Shown here piece by piece: positions 1 through 11,829 of a stretch of DNA of 64,000 nt. This stretch comes from Sphaerulina vaccinii. Its lineage: Eukaryota > Ascomycota > Dothideomycetes > Mycosphaerellales > Mycosphaerellaceae. Under the pieces are notes generated by a model. It ran no database searches. It was not told where the DNA came from and saw only the letters and a program-made list of their open reading frames with translations. The position numbers were made by a program, and so were the translations under genes. The stretch is taken from NCBI GenBank assembly GCA_022570795.1, contig JAKUDP010000001.1, forward strand, positions 124,001 through 188,000, written 5' to 3'. Position 1 is the first letter of the stretch. Each line of letters begins with the position of its first letter.

Positions 1-2663
1 GTTGATGTAGAGACCAGGCTTCTGGCGTCCCACTATCTCCTTCTTCAAAACTTCGATCCGAGCTGAGGACAATTGATCGACTGGCACATGATGTGCGGCG
101 TTCGAGATGTTGACTGCCGGACTCGTCGCACTTACTGCCTCGCCTGCTTCGGTGCGCAGCTTCTTTGCATTGGTATTGTTGTCACTCAGACCAGCTTGAT
201 CTGCGCTCCTCTTCCGAGTTGCCGTAAGCTCGAGTTTCACGCGGTTTTCCGCAGTCTTCGTAGCAAACTTCTCGAATTCAATGACTTCTTCTTCCGTAAT
301 GTCTCTCGGTTTGGCTAACGAGTATCGACCTCCACCAAGATGAACCCACTCGAGTTCAGGATGCTTCTGAATGAACTCGAGCGTGTGGGTATATTTGCGC
401 TTGTTTCCTTCCGTACTTTCAGACATCGCTCGTTCCGCGGAAACGCTTGCATCTTGAATTGGACGTCCTCGAGCAGCAGAAGAACGCCGCGGTCGAGCTC
501 GCAGACTTTCTTGGCCTTCCGTGGGCGCCGTAATAGCTGGCATAGCAGAAACAGATAGTCGTGCCTGTTCCGGTTCTTGTTCCGTGGCTTCGCTGCGCTG
601 TCTTCGCGGTCTCCCCATCTTTTTGCCATTGACAGTGAAGCCATTGACATTGGTAACGACGGGTGCTCTGATTTGTTGTGGTACGGCAGCAGTCGACTCG
701 TACTGCGCTGAGCTCTTTCTCTTCCGTTGCGCTGCCTTCTTTGACTTCGGCGCAGGGACAACAGCAGGGCTCTCATCGCCATCATCTGCAACAATTGCGT
801 CCTGCCCTAGATCCAGATCATTCATAGGCTCGACCTGACAGCCCTTGCGACCATCGGCCAACGTGGCACGACCATCACGCCCAGCAAGGAGCTTTGGCGG
901 AATCTTCGGGAAGCCCCAGCTGTCGAGATCTGGCTGCACCTGTAGGGGTTCCCTCTTCGCTTTCGAGCTCGTGTTGTCGAGAACAGCACCCCAGTCGGCC
1001 ATGCCAGCAGCCACCGCCTTCTCGAAGTTTGGAAGTGTGCGATATTTGAACTGTGCTGATCGACCAAAGACTGCTGTATCTCGAACCACGGTCAAGTGTC
1101 GCAGATGAGGTGGCTGTGAGTGCTGCCAGATATCAGTCAAGTGAGAAAGAAGCTCGTCCATGGGTCTCTTCCACAGAGGACCAACTATGGCGGCTTGTAG
1201 TTGATTCGAACTAATGCCGGCCTCTCCAGCTTCATCGATCTTGTTGAACAGAAGATTGACAAGAGGGCTGTGGGGCGTCCACTGCGGTGGTACGCGGTCC
1301 ATCAGTCGATCAAGGTCGTCGAGCTCGTCGTCATCCTCCTCACCAGCATCGGCTTTTGTAGTCTTCTGCCCGAGTGCTTTGAGCTGTTCTACAGCAGGTG
1401 CCACTTCTTCGACAGCCCCGAGCTCCACCAGATCATCATTGTCATCGCCATCAGAACCCATGCCTGCAGCCGCGTCTTCCTGTTCTTCTTCATCATCACT
1501 TGCCGTATGCTTGATCTGCGGGTCAGACTGCTCCCATAGCAGGCGATCGTATTGGGTTGGTGGACGCATAAGCTGTACAGCTTTGGCCCGACGCCAATTC
1601 TGATGACCAATGGTGTCCATCACGTTGCCTTCATTATCAACCATCTTGGCAGTGACTCTGCGAATGCAACCGCCTTCTTCTAGACGTCGGACGCATCGAG
1701 CCAAGATCCTAGCCTCCCAAGTGCCAGCTGGATATGGAGCAATACCTAAACCGATACGGAGATCGGCAGTCGTGACTGTGCCATCATTTTCCTGGAGCAT
1801 GCGCATCATCGTATTGTACATTCGATCGTAGTGTATGATTGGCTTCGAGTTGTTGATTTCAGTTTCCTCTGGTGGCTTCTCGAGACTCTGTGTCTTGAAG
1901 AACCGCTTCAGCTTGAGGAGACTCGTCTTGCCAGTGCCACCAATTACAGTCTCCTTCGTGATGTAGCCTTTCTCCTGAAGTTTGTCTGTTCGCTTGGGCA
2001 CTGAACGCTTGTCTTGACCAGTCATCCGCACAACAAATGGCTGTAGGACTCCCGTTGAGCCGTAGGCAGCTACGAGTGAAAGGATATCGTATTCCAGCTG
2101 GGGGATCCGCCTGAGATCGGGTCCATGACCAGCGATAGCATGCCATATCCTGTCCTCGGTTGTGAAGATGCGCTTGCCTTGGAGCTTGAGCGCGACTGAA
2201 GAAGCGGCCGTATCATTTTCGGTGGTCTTGCTAAGGTCTTCGTCTGGCTGAACACGTCGAAGCTCTACCTCAGGATGTCGACAGAGCCAGGCGAGGACCG
2301 AAACAAGAAGAGTCTCATCTACCGCTGTCTGCTGAATTGGAGGCGCATTTGCGAATAATGGGTTTTGCTGTGATTCGACATCTCTACCTTCGGTGTTCTC
2401 GTTCTTTTCGTCGTAGTAAGCTCGTACAGCACTTTCCAATCGTTTTGCGTCGAACCCTGGAATGTTGTTAGAACATCCCTAATGGCATGATCTTCTTTTT
2501 CACGATTTCGCATCGACATGTGCCAGTTTCGAACCCGGCACCTTTGCAGTATTCTCGGCTCTGCGTGGTGGGGTGGAAATAAAGATTTTGCGGACTCACC
2601 TTGTGAGCCAGACAGCGCGACATCATAAAGCAGTCGCTCTATGAGCTCGTCGAATCCCGCCAT
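1..2663 (-). CDS. tfc3: TFIIIC B-block-binding subunit (tau138/Tfc3-like), 3' end beyond window
   Basis: Largest subunit of RNA polymerase III factor TFIIIC, which binds the B box of tRNA genes. Two exons are read: 2663-2600, then 2456 to the left edge. The 143-base intron (2599-2457) has donor GTGAGT and branch site CTAAC. The 840 residues visible are N-terminal and no stop is reached. The N-terminus MAGFDELIERLLYDVALSG and the stretch around residues 120-190 (RIWHAIAGHG, then LVAAYGSTGVLQP, TGQDKRSVPKRTD and LQEKGYITKE) are characteristic of the B-block domain. Acidic and low-complexity linkers follow near 1320-1500 and an AT-hook-like GRPRR lies near 605. The ATG at 2663 was chosen because it begins the conserved MAGFDELI; an upstream GTG is not a likely eukaryotic start. 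Family assignment is by recalled similarity and is strong. Confidence 0.9.
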
Positions 2664-3220
2664 CGTTGGCACTCATGTCGTCTGTGCGAGGCTTGAAGTA
2701 GTATGCAAGATGCGAGAGTGGTCAATTAATGGCAAAATTTGCGGATGTGAAAGTTTGTGAGGTTGGTGGTGGAAGAATCGAACTCAAGTGGGGCAAGTTT
2801 GACACCTGAGGCAGGAACGCTGGAAGCTTATTGGCTGAAAGGGTGTGAGTCGGCGATATGGTCGAGGTGAAGGAGGTCAATGAAACGTAATTTGTGTTAG
2901 GTAGACTGGAGTCCATTATCGTGGACTAGTCCTGTCAACTTTGCTAGACTGTAGCCCTTTTCTGAGCCAGCATAGACACTTCTTGCAATGAGGCATGAAA
3001 CGCCATGCAAACTAAGCTAGTATCTCCGTATGCGTCAAGGTCAGCCATTCTTGGCTGGCTCTCGCGCAGCGTCCATGGCTGATCGATTCCCAGCGGACGC
3101 AGTGAAGCTCCATCCTTCCTTCACCAAGTTTGTCTCCACTTCTGTGAAGCCAGCTAGCAGTGAGCAGCTCCGAGCGCTCTATGCCTCAGCTGTCCGACTC
3201 CCTGTGGAAGCAGTCGAGCA
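2664..3220. other. Intergenic: TFIIIC promoter and F-box gene 3' flank
   Basis: This stretch holds the upstream region of the TFIIIC gene and the downstream region of the F-box gene, both on the minus strand. No coding continuity, RNA gene or repeat was recognised. Confidence 0.5.
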
Positions 3221-4213
3221 TCACTCTTCCTCGAACTTCCGCTTCTTGCCTTGCTCACCCATATCCTTCTCTGCTGCTTTCTTCTCTGCAGCTGATCTGC
3301 ACATTCGTTCGTGAAGGACGTCGATATCCGTATCGTTGGTGAAGACTAAGGTGTGAGAGCAGTCTGATTCAGGTACCGTGAACAAGATCTCCAGATAGCT
3401 GTCCCTCTGTAGTTCCCACTCGAAGTAATCATCACAGTAGTATTCCCTGAAGTCCTCACTCCCGAGAAAGTCGCTGACCAGGACGCCGCCTTCCTTTTCC
3501 GTAATGAGATCACTCAGATCTGGCTCTGGCATCCCATGGAGGTGGGTATCCCATGATGCCTTGGCGATAGGTGGCTGAGCAATATGCATATTCCAACGAG
3601 GGTCCCTCTCCTCCATTTGCAGCAGGTGGTCAATTGTGCGGAATGGCAAGCGGACTATGACATATGAGTTGCCGTTGACTTTCCAATCAATTCCTTTGTC
3701 ATTATTTGCTCCTGGTGTGCATTCGAAGATCATGTCTTTGATGCGAGCCTCGATGCAATACGAGTGACCTTCTGGCACTTGCGGGCGAGGCATGCGGGCG
3801 ACAGCTTGTCCATCGTCATTCGTACCGCTAAGTGGGTCACGCCGTTCGCGCCATGCAGTGGTGATCGCCATCTGGTGCTCCTCCGGCTCGTAGAACATCG
3901 CCTGTCGATATTCTCTGGTCTTCTTGATGATCTTGATAGTATCACGCCAGCACTTGTCGACACGCTCATACGCGAGCATTCTCTTCGGCGGGACCTTGCT
4001 GAGAATCTTCTCCAGCAGCTCGTTTGTGCGCAAAGTTCGAGTTCTAGCGCTCAGCACAGGAGGCTGTGATGTATATTAGTCGAGTTCAAACGATGGCGAC
4101 ATCTCTGATGAACTTACCTGCGGCGGCATGGCGCTTGTCTGCGACGCGAGCGGCGTGGTGAGCGCCATGTCGTGGGGAGATGGTGGGATGGGTGTCGATA
4201 GTCGGGAAGACAT
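3221..4213 (-). CDS. F-box domain protein, 312 residues
   Basis: Probable substrate adaptor of an SCF ubiquitin ligase. Exon 1 is 4213-4118 (MSSRLSTPIPPSPHDMALTT and a short tail); intron 4117-4064 (GTAAGT...CACAG) is removed; exon 2 is 4063-3221, joined in phase 0. The F-box-like helix begins near residue 42: TNELLEKILSKVPPKRMLAYERV followed by DKCWRDTIKI, matching the common fungal pattern TxELLExIL...L..RVSxxWRDTI. The rest has no recognised repeat domain and ends in a basic/acidic tail (GKKRKFEEE). The second exon alone would begin with GTG, so the ATG in exon 1 is preferred. The substrate cannot be inferred. Confidence 0.8.
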
Positions 4214-4629
4214 CGCGAAAGAACGTTCAGGTTGTTTTTTTTGAAGCCGAGTGTGCGCTGGTAAAGTTGCTTGAGCTTCAAGTGAAATTTGAGCTTGGAC
4301 CGCCACCGTTGCGAGCAAGACGCAGTAAAGTGGGCCCCTGCGAACATACGCGGTCTCCATGGGCAGACAGCACAGAATGCAGAGACGAACCGGATCTGCT
4401 ACGTCGCTGTGAGAGCGACTCTCGAGGAGACAGTGCCGTTGCGCGTACACAGATCTCAGATTTAGACCGGAGAGCTTGTGGACAGACGGACCGGATGTTT
4501 CAAATCTCCATCGTAGCCGCAGATGTCCATATGGGAGCTAATCGACTGGGCGATCTCTTTGTTGACACAATGCAGCAAGACTGAAGCAAGTCCTGCCTTC
4601 ACTGAGTCCTTGGGCATGCCACAGCATGT
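4214..4629. other. Intergenic between two minus-strand genes
   Basis: Promoter side of the F-box gene and 3' flank of the coiled-coil gene. Overlapping short frames are present but show neither a family motif nor splice-supported continuity. Nothing else is seen. Confidence 0.4.
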
Positions 4630-5616
4630 TCACAGTCCACCCTTCCCCTTCATCATCGCCCTATACCTCTCAATAACCTCACTCCTCGCCTGTCCCAACT
4701 CCTCCCTCCTCGCCAAACTCCCACTCTTCCCCGGAACATTCATAACCTCGGCCCCCGCACCCCCAGTTCCCTTGACCTTAAACTTAGCCTTCACAGCCTT
4801 CAGCTCCGGCGGAGCCTGCACAACATCATGTAAACCCTTAGGTTTCTCCCTCTTATCCTTGAGTATAGCCCAAGGATCCTCGTCATCTTTATCTTTAGAC
4901 TCTGTAAGCATTCGTTGTCTCTTCGCTTTACGTCCTTCGGATGATAGATGGATCGATTGTCCTCCTAATTCAGTTTGTAGTTCTTCGTCTTTCTCTTCTT
5001 GTCGTTCGAGGAATTCTTCTTCGGCTTCTTTACGCTTTTTATCAACATCTCTCCATTCCGCGTACATTTTATGTAGACGCTTTTCAGTCTTGGTTTGACG
5101 TTCTTTCGCGCCTTCGACTTTCTTCCTATTCTGCGATATGCCCGAGAGAGGAAGAGCGGCGTTGACTCGTGCTGCGAAGTCTGAGAGCTTTTCTCCGGGT
5201 AGGATTTTGAGAGTTGAGGCTGTGTCTTCTACTTCTTTCTGTTCTGCTGCTTCTGCATCCTTTTCTGATGCAGTGGTCCTCGCGGGCTTCTTCATCTTCT
5301 TGACTACTCCATCGTCCAGGCCATCTCGTTGTCGCTTCCCGGCCTGTTGGAGGTGCATCATTCGGGCAAAGGCGCGTGGCGTATCATCGTTCTTATAGGT
5401 AGAAGTGGCATCGCTCTTTCGTTTCGGCTTCGCTTCGGTCTGACCACGCTTGAGTTGGACCTTTTCCGTCTTTTCGTAGGCGAGAAGTGATTTGGCGATT
5501 TTGGTGGGCGGGAGATCATAACTATATCTCTGTCAGTGGTATACACGTGATGGTGTAGTAGTAACGTACAGCTCCTTGCCATTGTCTTCGTGCTTTCTCT
5601 TGTGCTTGTGAGGCAT
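4630..5616 (-). CDS. Basic coiled-coil nuclear-type protein, CCDC137-like layout, 312 residues
   Basis: Conserved fungal protein of unproven function. Exon 1 is 5616-5570 (MPHKHKRKHEDNGKEL), intron 5569-5522 (GTACGT...ATATAG, 48 bases), exon 2 5521-4630; codons join as CT+T and continue YDLPPTKIAKSLLAYEKTEK. It is very rich in Lys/Arg/Glu, with a predicted coiled coil near residues 155-205 and a conserved core DPWAILKDKREKPKGLHDVV followed by QAPPEL. The order of segments (basic start, PRAFARMMHLQ, SDFAARVNAAL, coiled coil, VVQAPPEL) resembles animal CCDC137, a nucleolar/nuclear protein; that relation is inferred, not demonstrated. It starts 137 bases from the divergent MFAP1 gene, so the two may share a promoter. 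Confidence 0.75.
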
Positions 5617-5753
5617 TTTGGTGTGGTGATGTGGTTTGCGACAGAGATGGTCTGATTGAAGTCTTTTGGTGAACTTTCTCCCCCACATTTGGATCTTCTT
5701 TCACATGCAACGACACTTCATCCTTGACATAACAACAACATATCCTCGCCACG
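5617..5753. promoter_or_regulatory. Divergent promoter, coiled-coil gene / MFAP1
   Basis: Only 137 bases separate the two start codons, so transcription of both genes must begin within or very near this interval. No specific binding site is claimed. Confidence 0.5.
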
Positions 5754-6946
5754 ATGCCGCCTCCTTCGAGTCGCATGACCAAGCAGCCGATCCGGCCAGC
5801 GCGATACTTCTCAGGCAAAGCAGTCGCCGAAGATCCCGAATCAGAGGAAGAATCAGAGGGAGAGGAGGACGAGCAGCCTAAGAAAGCAGCACCACCGAAA
5901 GCGACATCGTTCCCGAAGAAACTCGCTGTAGGCGAAGTACGATATGCGCCAAAAGTAGAGGAGAAGAAGCCCGAACAGGATCTCGAAGGCTTCGAGACGG
6001 CGTCAGAGTCGGACGGGGAGGAAGGCGGAAGTGGCAGCGACGATGAGGATGAGGACGACAGCTCAGAAGAAGATGAGGACAGCAGTTCAGACGATGAGCC
6101 CAAAAAGCCCATGCTAGCGCCCAAATTCATCTCCAAAGCAAAACGAGCGCAACAGGGAACTTCTGCCATATCAGAAGAACAGAAAGCTGCCGAAGATGAA
6201 CGACTACGAAAAGAGAAAGCCGATGCCCTCCTACAAGCTCAAATCGAGCGCGAAATCGCGCTCAAGAAAGCCGGCAAGAAGAACTGGGACGACGAAGATA
6301 TACCCGAAGACGAAGTCGACGACACAGATGGCCTAGATCCCGAAGCAGAAAAAGCCGCCTGGAAACTCCGAGAACTCAAACGCGTACAACGAGACCGCAA
6401 CGCCCTGATCGAAAAAGAAAAGATCCCCTAGAAGAAATCGAACGAAGACGAAACATGACCGAAGAAGAAAAAGCCGCTGAAGATGCCGAAAAGATCGCTC
6501 AACAAGAAGAAGAACGTGAGGGTAGAGGTAAAATGCAACATATGCAAAAATACTTCCACAAAGGAGCTTTCTTCAATGCAGAAGCTGAGCAGGATGAGGA
6601 AATCAAAGCCGCTCTTACACGTTCTATGGCTGGACGAAGAATACAGGATGAAGCGAGTGATAAGAGTGTGCTACCAGAGTATATGCAAATTCGAGATGCG
6701 ACGAAATTGGGTAAGAAGGGGAGGACGAAGTATAAGGACTTGAGGAATGAGGATACGGGGAGGTGGGGGAACGATATTGGGAGGAAGAAGAGGGAGTTTG
6801 ATCGGTTGAATGAGAGGTTTAGACCTGATGATAATCGGGGGAGTGTGCAGGACAGTACGGGGGCAAATACTGCGCCGTTGGGGGAGAGGAAGAGGAGGGA
6901 GGATGGTGAAGCTAGGCGGGAAGAGAAGAGACCACGATATGATTGA
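5754..6946 (+). CDS. mfap1: MFAP1-family spliceosome protein with a one-base frameshift
   Basis: Homologue of microfibrillar-associated protein 1, a component of the spliceosomal B complex. The first part (5754-6428) begins MPPPSSRMTKQPIRPARY, has acidic serine tracts, and reaches AAWKLRELKRVQRDR. It then meets TAG at 6429. The conserved continuation EEIERRRNMTEEEKAAED is in the next frame from 6431 and runs to 6946 (QHMQKYFHKGAFF, GNDIGRKKREFDRLNERF). Joining the two needs one extra base, most simply one more A in the A-run at 6418-6421. No GT...AG intron repairs the frame: GT at 6384 to AG at 6431 lands in the wrong frame. About 398 residues if contiguous. Either an assembly indel or a broken allele of a normally essential gene. 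Confidence 0.88.
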
Positions 6947-7412
6947 GCACTTTGAGGCTGCATTGATATTTGCAATTAGCGAGGCGTTTGGTGTACTGGT
7001 GAGGCTGAATTGGACAAGCTCCTTCCTAATAAGAGCCACAGCCTCGATTTGCTCCAAGCAACTACCTACCCTTTCACGAACAAAGAGCTCTCGTGTTATA
7101 AGACATAGCAGGCACAAAACTGTTTCTGGAGTTAATCGCCGGACTCTTGGCGTAATGGTGCGCCTGAATGAAACGGGCGAGGCTGCGGGATAGATTGATG
7201 ATGTAGGAGGTAGGTGTACATATACAGCCTTGCGCCTGGTATGCTCAGCCACCCCATGTCTTGGCAAAACAACCTCGAGACCTTCATTCAGCCCCAATCC
7301 TCTTCTCTTTCATCGACCTCATCGACAACATCAGAGCAAGAACCGACGACATTGCTTCTGCATGCAAACAGTCTGAGGATTATGACTACAAGAAAACTCC
7401 TAAATCTCGATC
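6947..7412. other. Intergenic upstream of HET gene
   Basis: Short frames here (7214-7444, 7261-7494) overlap the HET start and show no family motif. They are best read as the MFAP1 3' flank and HET 5' untranslated sequence. Confidence 0.4.
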
Positions 7413-9467
7413 ATGGCACTGGACTTGGTCGCGACGTCTGCTGAGCAGTATTATCACGAACCTCTACCAGCTTCAGACTGGATCCGTGTACTGAAACTCG
7501 CACCTGCAAGGAACCTTAAGGACCCTCTGAAATGCTCTATGATACCGACATCACTCTCTGAACCATGTCAATACACGGCACTCTCATACTCCTGGGCCAT
7601 GGAAGATGGAGACGCCTCACTGTGCCGAAGCCTGTGGATTAATGGCAAGCATATGCACATCACGCGCAACCTCTGCGAAGATATTCCAAGGCTTAGGCAT
7701 AACAAACGTTCTTTGACTCTCTGGATCGATGCTGTGTGTATCAACCAGGATGATCAGCTGGAGCGGAATAGTCAGGTTGCACAGATGGCCAAGGTTAATC
7801 GTCATGCAAAGAAGGTCATTTGTTGGCTGGGCGAAGGGGATGATCCTGCTGCCGATCAGCACGCCGCAGCAATACTACGTCGTTTGGCACAATGTCCTGA
7901 CGAGTATCATCCCGCGCCTCCTAATGCCAATGATTTCGTCCGAGCGTTCATACATGGCCCGATAGAAGGCTGGTGCGAAGGTGAAACAGTTGAAAATCAC
8001 AGCAGATGCCAAGAGCTCTCACACTCGATTCCACCTGGTGAAGGTCTGTGGGATCTTGGGGATTTGTATGCAAAGGATGCTTACATCAGATCGCGTGCCT
8101 TGGACGCCCATCGGGCTATGTGCAAATTCTTCGATCGCAGATACTGGCGACGCAGGTGGATCGTGCAGGAGCTTGTCAACTCCGTTGACTTGACCTGGGC
8201 TTGGGGATCACAGCTCTTCGAAGATGTCCACCTCACGGCGAGTCATCTGTCCAGGTTAAAGCAGATGACGCGGGGCCTGCGTGAGCCCAACGACTACATA
8301 TCAAACGAGATTGTCCCCATCGTCACGAGCATGCTCGATATGATAGACCGAAAAACCCGAAAACAACTGTACAGTCCGAAGTCTCTGTTACTGCGGGCGC
8401 TCTACGACTTCTCCGGAATGGGCTGCGCAACTCCGCATGATAGACTGTATTCGCTCATAGGGCTTGTCCCTGAGCAGCGCCTCGTTGTCCCTGATTATGC
8501 CAAATCCATGCATCAAGTATGTCACGACTTTGCCAGCGCGCTGATTAGACTTGATTTGGGTCACTTGATACTTGAACACTTCGAAATATGTCCCCCGCTT
8601 CCGCTGCTACAGACATCGCCATCGTGGGTACCTGATCTGCGAGGCAAGTTCGGGGCAAACTATGGCTCTGATCCTCCGAGATTTCAAGCTAGCTTAAGCT
8701 CAGACGGACAAAGTTAGATAGCCACTGTCTATCGTCTTGGCATCTATGGAAAGGATTTCATGTTCCACGATAGAAGGAATTTCTGCTTTACTCAGCACGA
8801 TAGTACAGTTGTGCAGATTTTTAGAGCGTCCTATATCGTGAAACTTACACGCGGGGACATAGCCTGCGTATCGGCAGCCCGTGTTTTTGATAGCTGGATC
8901 CTAGCTCTTCGGCCATCTGGTACAGGCAGAGAATATCGCCTGCTGTTCACTCAACGCGCTGTTATGTTCTACGATGATCATGACCGTCAATTTGAAGATG
9001 AAGAGGCAGGAAAGATCATATTACCTGAAAGTTGGAAAGAGACATTCAGCTTCCTCCCTGCTCCTGATTCGCCTACTCCAAACTCAAGCATACCCATATC
9101 AAGCGCCAAGGAGTTGTCGACAACTACACAAGCCACAGCACTCCCTCTTCTCCCGTCTTCCGCCCCAGAGCCAAACACCAGCACCGATCTGATCAAACCC
9201 CCATCTCCATCCCGACAAGACCTAGTCGCCAAACTCTCCCCCGACCCCATCCTCCCAGGCCCACGAAACCCTGGCGAAAGGTACTGTTGCGAACCGGCCT
9301 ACAGAGCTAACTTGCCCTGGACTGATTGCTCTGGCTGCGCTGTGTCTCACCACCATGGCTGCCCATACTGTGGTCAGTGCAAGTGCGAGGGTTGTCAGGT
9401 GGGTGAGTACAAGTTGGTGCCGATGCCGGATCAGGGAGGGATTAGGATGAGTATGTGGTTTATTTGA
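7413..9467 (+). CDS. Heterokaryon-incompatibility (HET) domain protein, interrupted by in-frame TAG
   Basis: HET-domain proteins act in fungal allorecognition and can trigger cell death on fusion of unlike strains. The domain lies about residues 45-250: YTALSYSW, LWIDAVCINQDD, VICWLGEGD and later RRRWIVQEL are hallmark blocks, followed by the usual GMGCATPHDRLYSLIGLVP and PDYAKS segment. Codon 435 (8715-8717) is TAG. The same frame then stays open to 9467, resuming with a plausible HET-protein continuation (TVYRLGIYGKDF). The downstream part ends in a cysteine-rich module with CCEPAYRANLPWTDCSGC and CPYCGQCKCEGC. No convincing intron removes the stop: a GT at 8713 would need a 41-base intron with no branch site. 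Likely a nonsense allele, for example CAG to TAG, or a sequencing error. Confidence 0.8.
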
Positions 9468-9856
9468 GGAGATGATCGGGGCGGGGGTGCGAACGTGAAG
9501 GTGAAGGTGAAGACTGGTAGGATGAAGGCTTTTGGGCGTGTGACTGGTCAATGGCGCATTGAGCTGAGTTGAGCTGGACTACGTCGAAGTAGGATCTTGG
9601 CTTTGCCGTGGCAAATTTGTACATACGATAGCGAAGCTGTACATACTGTATTGTATTGAAACATTAGCCGAATACAGCATCATGCTCGTAGTACTTATTT
9701 TCAACACAATCTCCGCTCGCCTCGCATTAGAAGAGTATCTGTAAGTATTTCTCACCCTCTGCTGCTTGGAACTGATGCACTGATACACACCATCGATGCG
9801 CTCTGGTAATGGCTGATCTTGTGCAACGCAACTACCAGGAACCGGAGGATATATTA
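9468..9856. other. Convergent intergenic region
   Basis: 3' flanks of the HET gene and of the minus-strand F-box gene. No gene, RNA or repeat recognised. Confidence 0.4.
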
Positions 9857-11829
9857 TCAAGTTGTCTCCATAAAAGTATACCCTCTCCTCTGATGAGTGC
9901 TAAGCCCATAGTCGCCCAGACCAATCCCAAAGTCCTCATATATATCCCTGCTCACTTTGTGGAAAGCGTCATAGAGCGGTACAATTTTGCTCACGACTTT
10001 GCGATCGATCGGTATGGCAAATACCTGGTCGCCGCCGAAAAGATCTCGTCTTATGCCGGGAATGTAGCACATGCATTTCAGATCTGGGAAAGGTCCCTGA
10101 AGTGTCTCATCCTGTGCCAGAGAGTCGCCGATGATGAGCAGTTTGAACTTCGAGGTGTGTGCGCTTAGGCGTTGCATGATGGTCGTAGCGAAGGAGTCAA
10201 CAGTCCTCACGTAAGCAGCAATAGCTTCACTTCTGGATCGCTGTGGTATGTGTCCCGGCCAGGTCAGAAGGCGCAAGATCTCCAGCTCCGTACACTTAGC
10301 GAGGACGTCCTGTGTCCACAATGATTAGCAAGGAATGCGGACGTGCCTTACGCTCGACTTACCAGCCGAATTGTATGGGAGTCAAATCCTGGTGAGAAAG
10401 CCGGCAGGGCTAAGGCTACCTGGCGAAGATGCTGTATATCATACAATCGGCCAAAGGAATCAATGTTCATAAACCACTGCCAAGGCTGCTCATGTTCGTC
10501 GTGGTTTTCTGAGACACCAATACCAATGTACAGGTCCTTCAACGTGTTTTTGTGACCGAATAAAGTCCCTGCGTTGTAGTCATTTACCGAGTTGGCACAC
10601 CTTATCTGCAGGTACTCTAAGCCCTGGAAGCTGCCCAAGAATCTCTCTACAGATTCAATGTGATTTTCATCAATCCAGCTCTGTTCGTAGATGAAGCCAC
10701 GCAGATTCAGCGACGAGCGACCATCAGCATTCTGTGCTGCGAGCTGATTGAGGAGCTGATCGCTTTCGTCACATAAGTAGAGATGCAAGAATTGGAGTAC
10801 CTCAACATTGATAGCCCGAGTCAATTGCGTTGATAAGAACTCCAGGTCTTGCTCTTGGAAGCACAGTTCCTGGAGTGATAAAGGCTTCGTTCGGTCGAAT
10901 AGAGAGTGGAACAGCACGCCATATGTGGTAGAACTGTTGTGAAAGCTATCTTCTTCATGCCCACGGTCCGGATCGAGAACGCGCTGGGTGCGCACTGCCA
11001 GTCGACTAATTTGTGGGCAATCTGTGAGGATACACTCATTGAAGTCCACGTCTTCAAGACTCCCAATGGACTCTGGAAGCTCTAGGCTCTTGAGACTCCC
11101 AAAGTACTTCGTGGGATACCCGGATTCCAGAAGGGAGACCGTATCTTGTTCGAATGATAGGTTCGCGAGGCGATCGAGCTTGTGCTGGCTTTTGAACAAG
11201 ATCATCAAAGTACCTAGATCCCAAGGGACATTCATTGGTGCTTCTAGACTTCGGAGTCCATCGTATGGCAGTCGTGGTAGGATACGACGTAGTACAGACA
11301 TAACGCCCTGCCATCCGAGTCGCTGCTCCAGTGTGCGAGTTACTCCGTTGGTGAATGTTATCTTCAGGTGGCGAGTGTATCGTAGACCAGCAGGAAGCGC
11401 ATCACAGATTCGTAAGCGCCTACGAACTGAGCTTGGATCTCCCAGATCTAGATGAACTCTGTGATAGAGAAGAGGTATCGCAGCGTGGCTCAAAGCCTTA
11501 CAGGCCAGACTAACATTCCGCAGATCGCTTGGGCGAGGCACATATCTGAGTACGACCTCATGAAGCTCTGGTGGTAGGGTAAGAAGAGGCGTTACTTCGT
11601 TCTGCTGTTGTTTCGCGATCATAATGGTCTCATTCAGATGCTTTTCATATATCCTGAGCTGATCCTGAGTGGCAGTGTCATCAGCTACCATTAGCATGAG
11701 CGATTTGAGCTCCGGATCAGTCGATCCTCTGGTTGCTAAGATCTTGATGGCTGCAGAATTTGCGTGGAAGGCTTTCCGAGGACCAAATGCTGTCGTTGGC
11801 GTATTGCCAGGAGTGTGCGGTGAAGACAT
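9857..11829 (-). CDS. F-box/leucine-rich-type protein, 639 residues (paralogue of 35031-36948)
   Basis: Exon 1 is 11829-10363, intron 10362-10310 (GTAAGT, branch GCTAATC, ACACAG), exon 2 10309-9857, phase 0. The F-box-like segment is near residue 90: LLTLPPELHEVVLRYVPR followed by DLRNVSLACKALSHAAIPLL. The rest is a long LRR-like region with recurrent L.SLELP, LRGFIYEQS and LQELCFQEQDLEF blocks. The gene at 35031 carries the same blocks (LSLVELCFQEQDL, LRGFIYDQS, ILRLLTWP versus VLRLLTWP) and the same intron position, so the two arose by duplication. The ATG at 11829 was chosen; the frame stays open upstream to 12003 but starts only with GTG. Substrate unknown; an SCF adaptor role is inferred. 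Confidence 0.82.

Noticed and set aside
315..1610. Several plus- and minus-strand frames of 70-160 codons
   Set aside because: They are shadows of the long TFIIIC frame, which stays open through all of them with conserved sequence.
6384..6431. Possible 48-base intron that would remove the MFAP1 stop
   Set aside because: GT...AG ends exist, but joining leaves the downstream exon in the wrong frame and deletes conserved residues.
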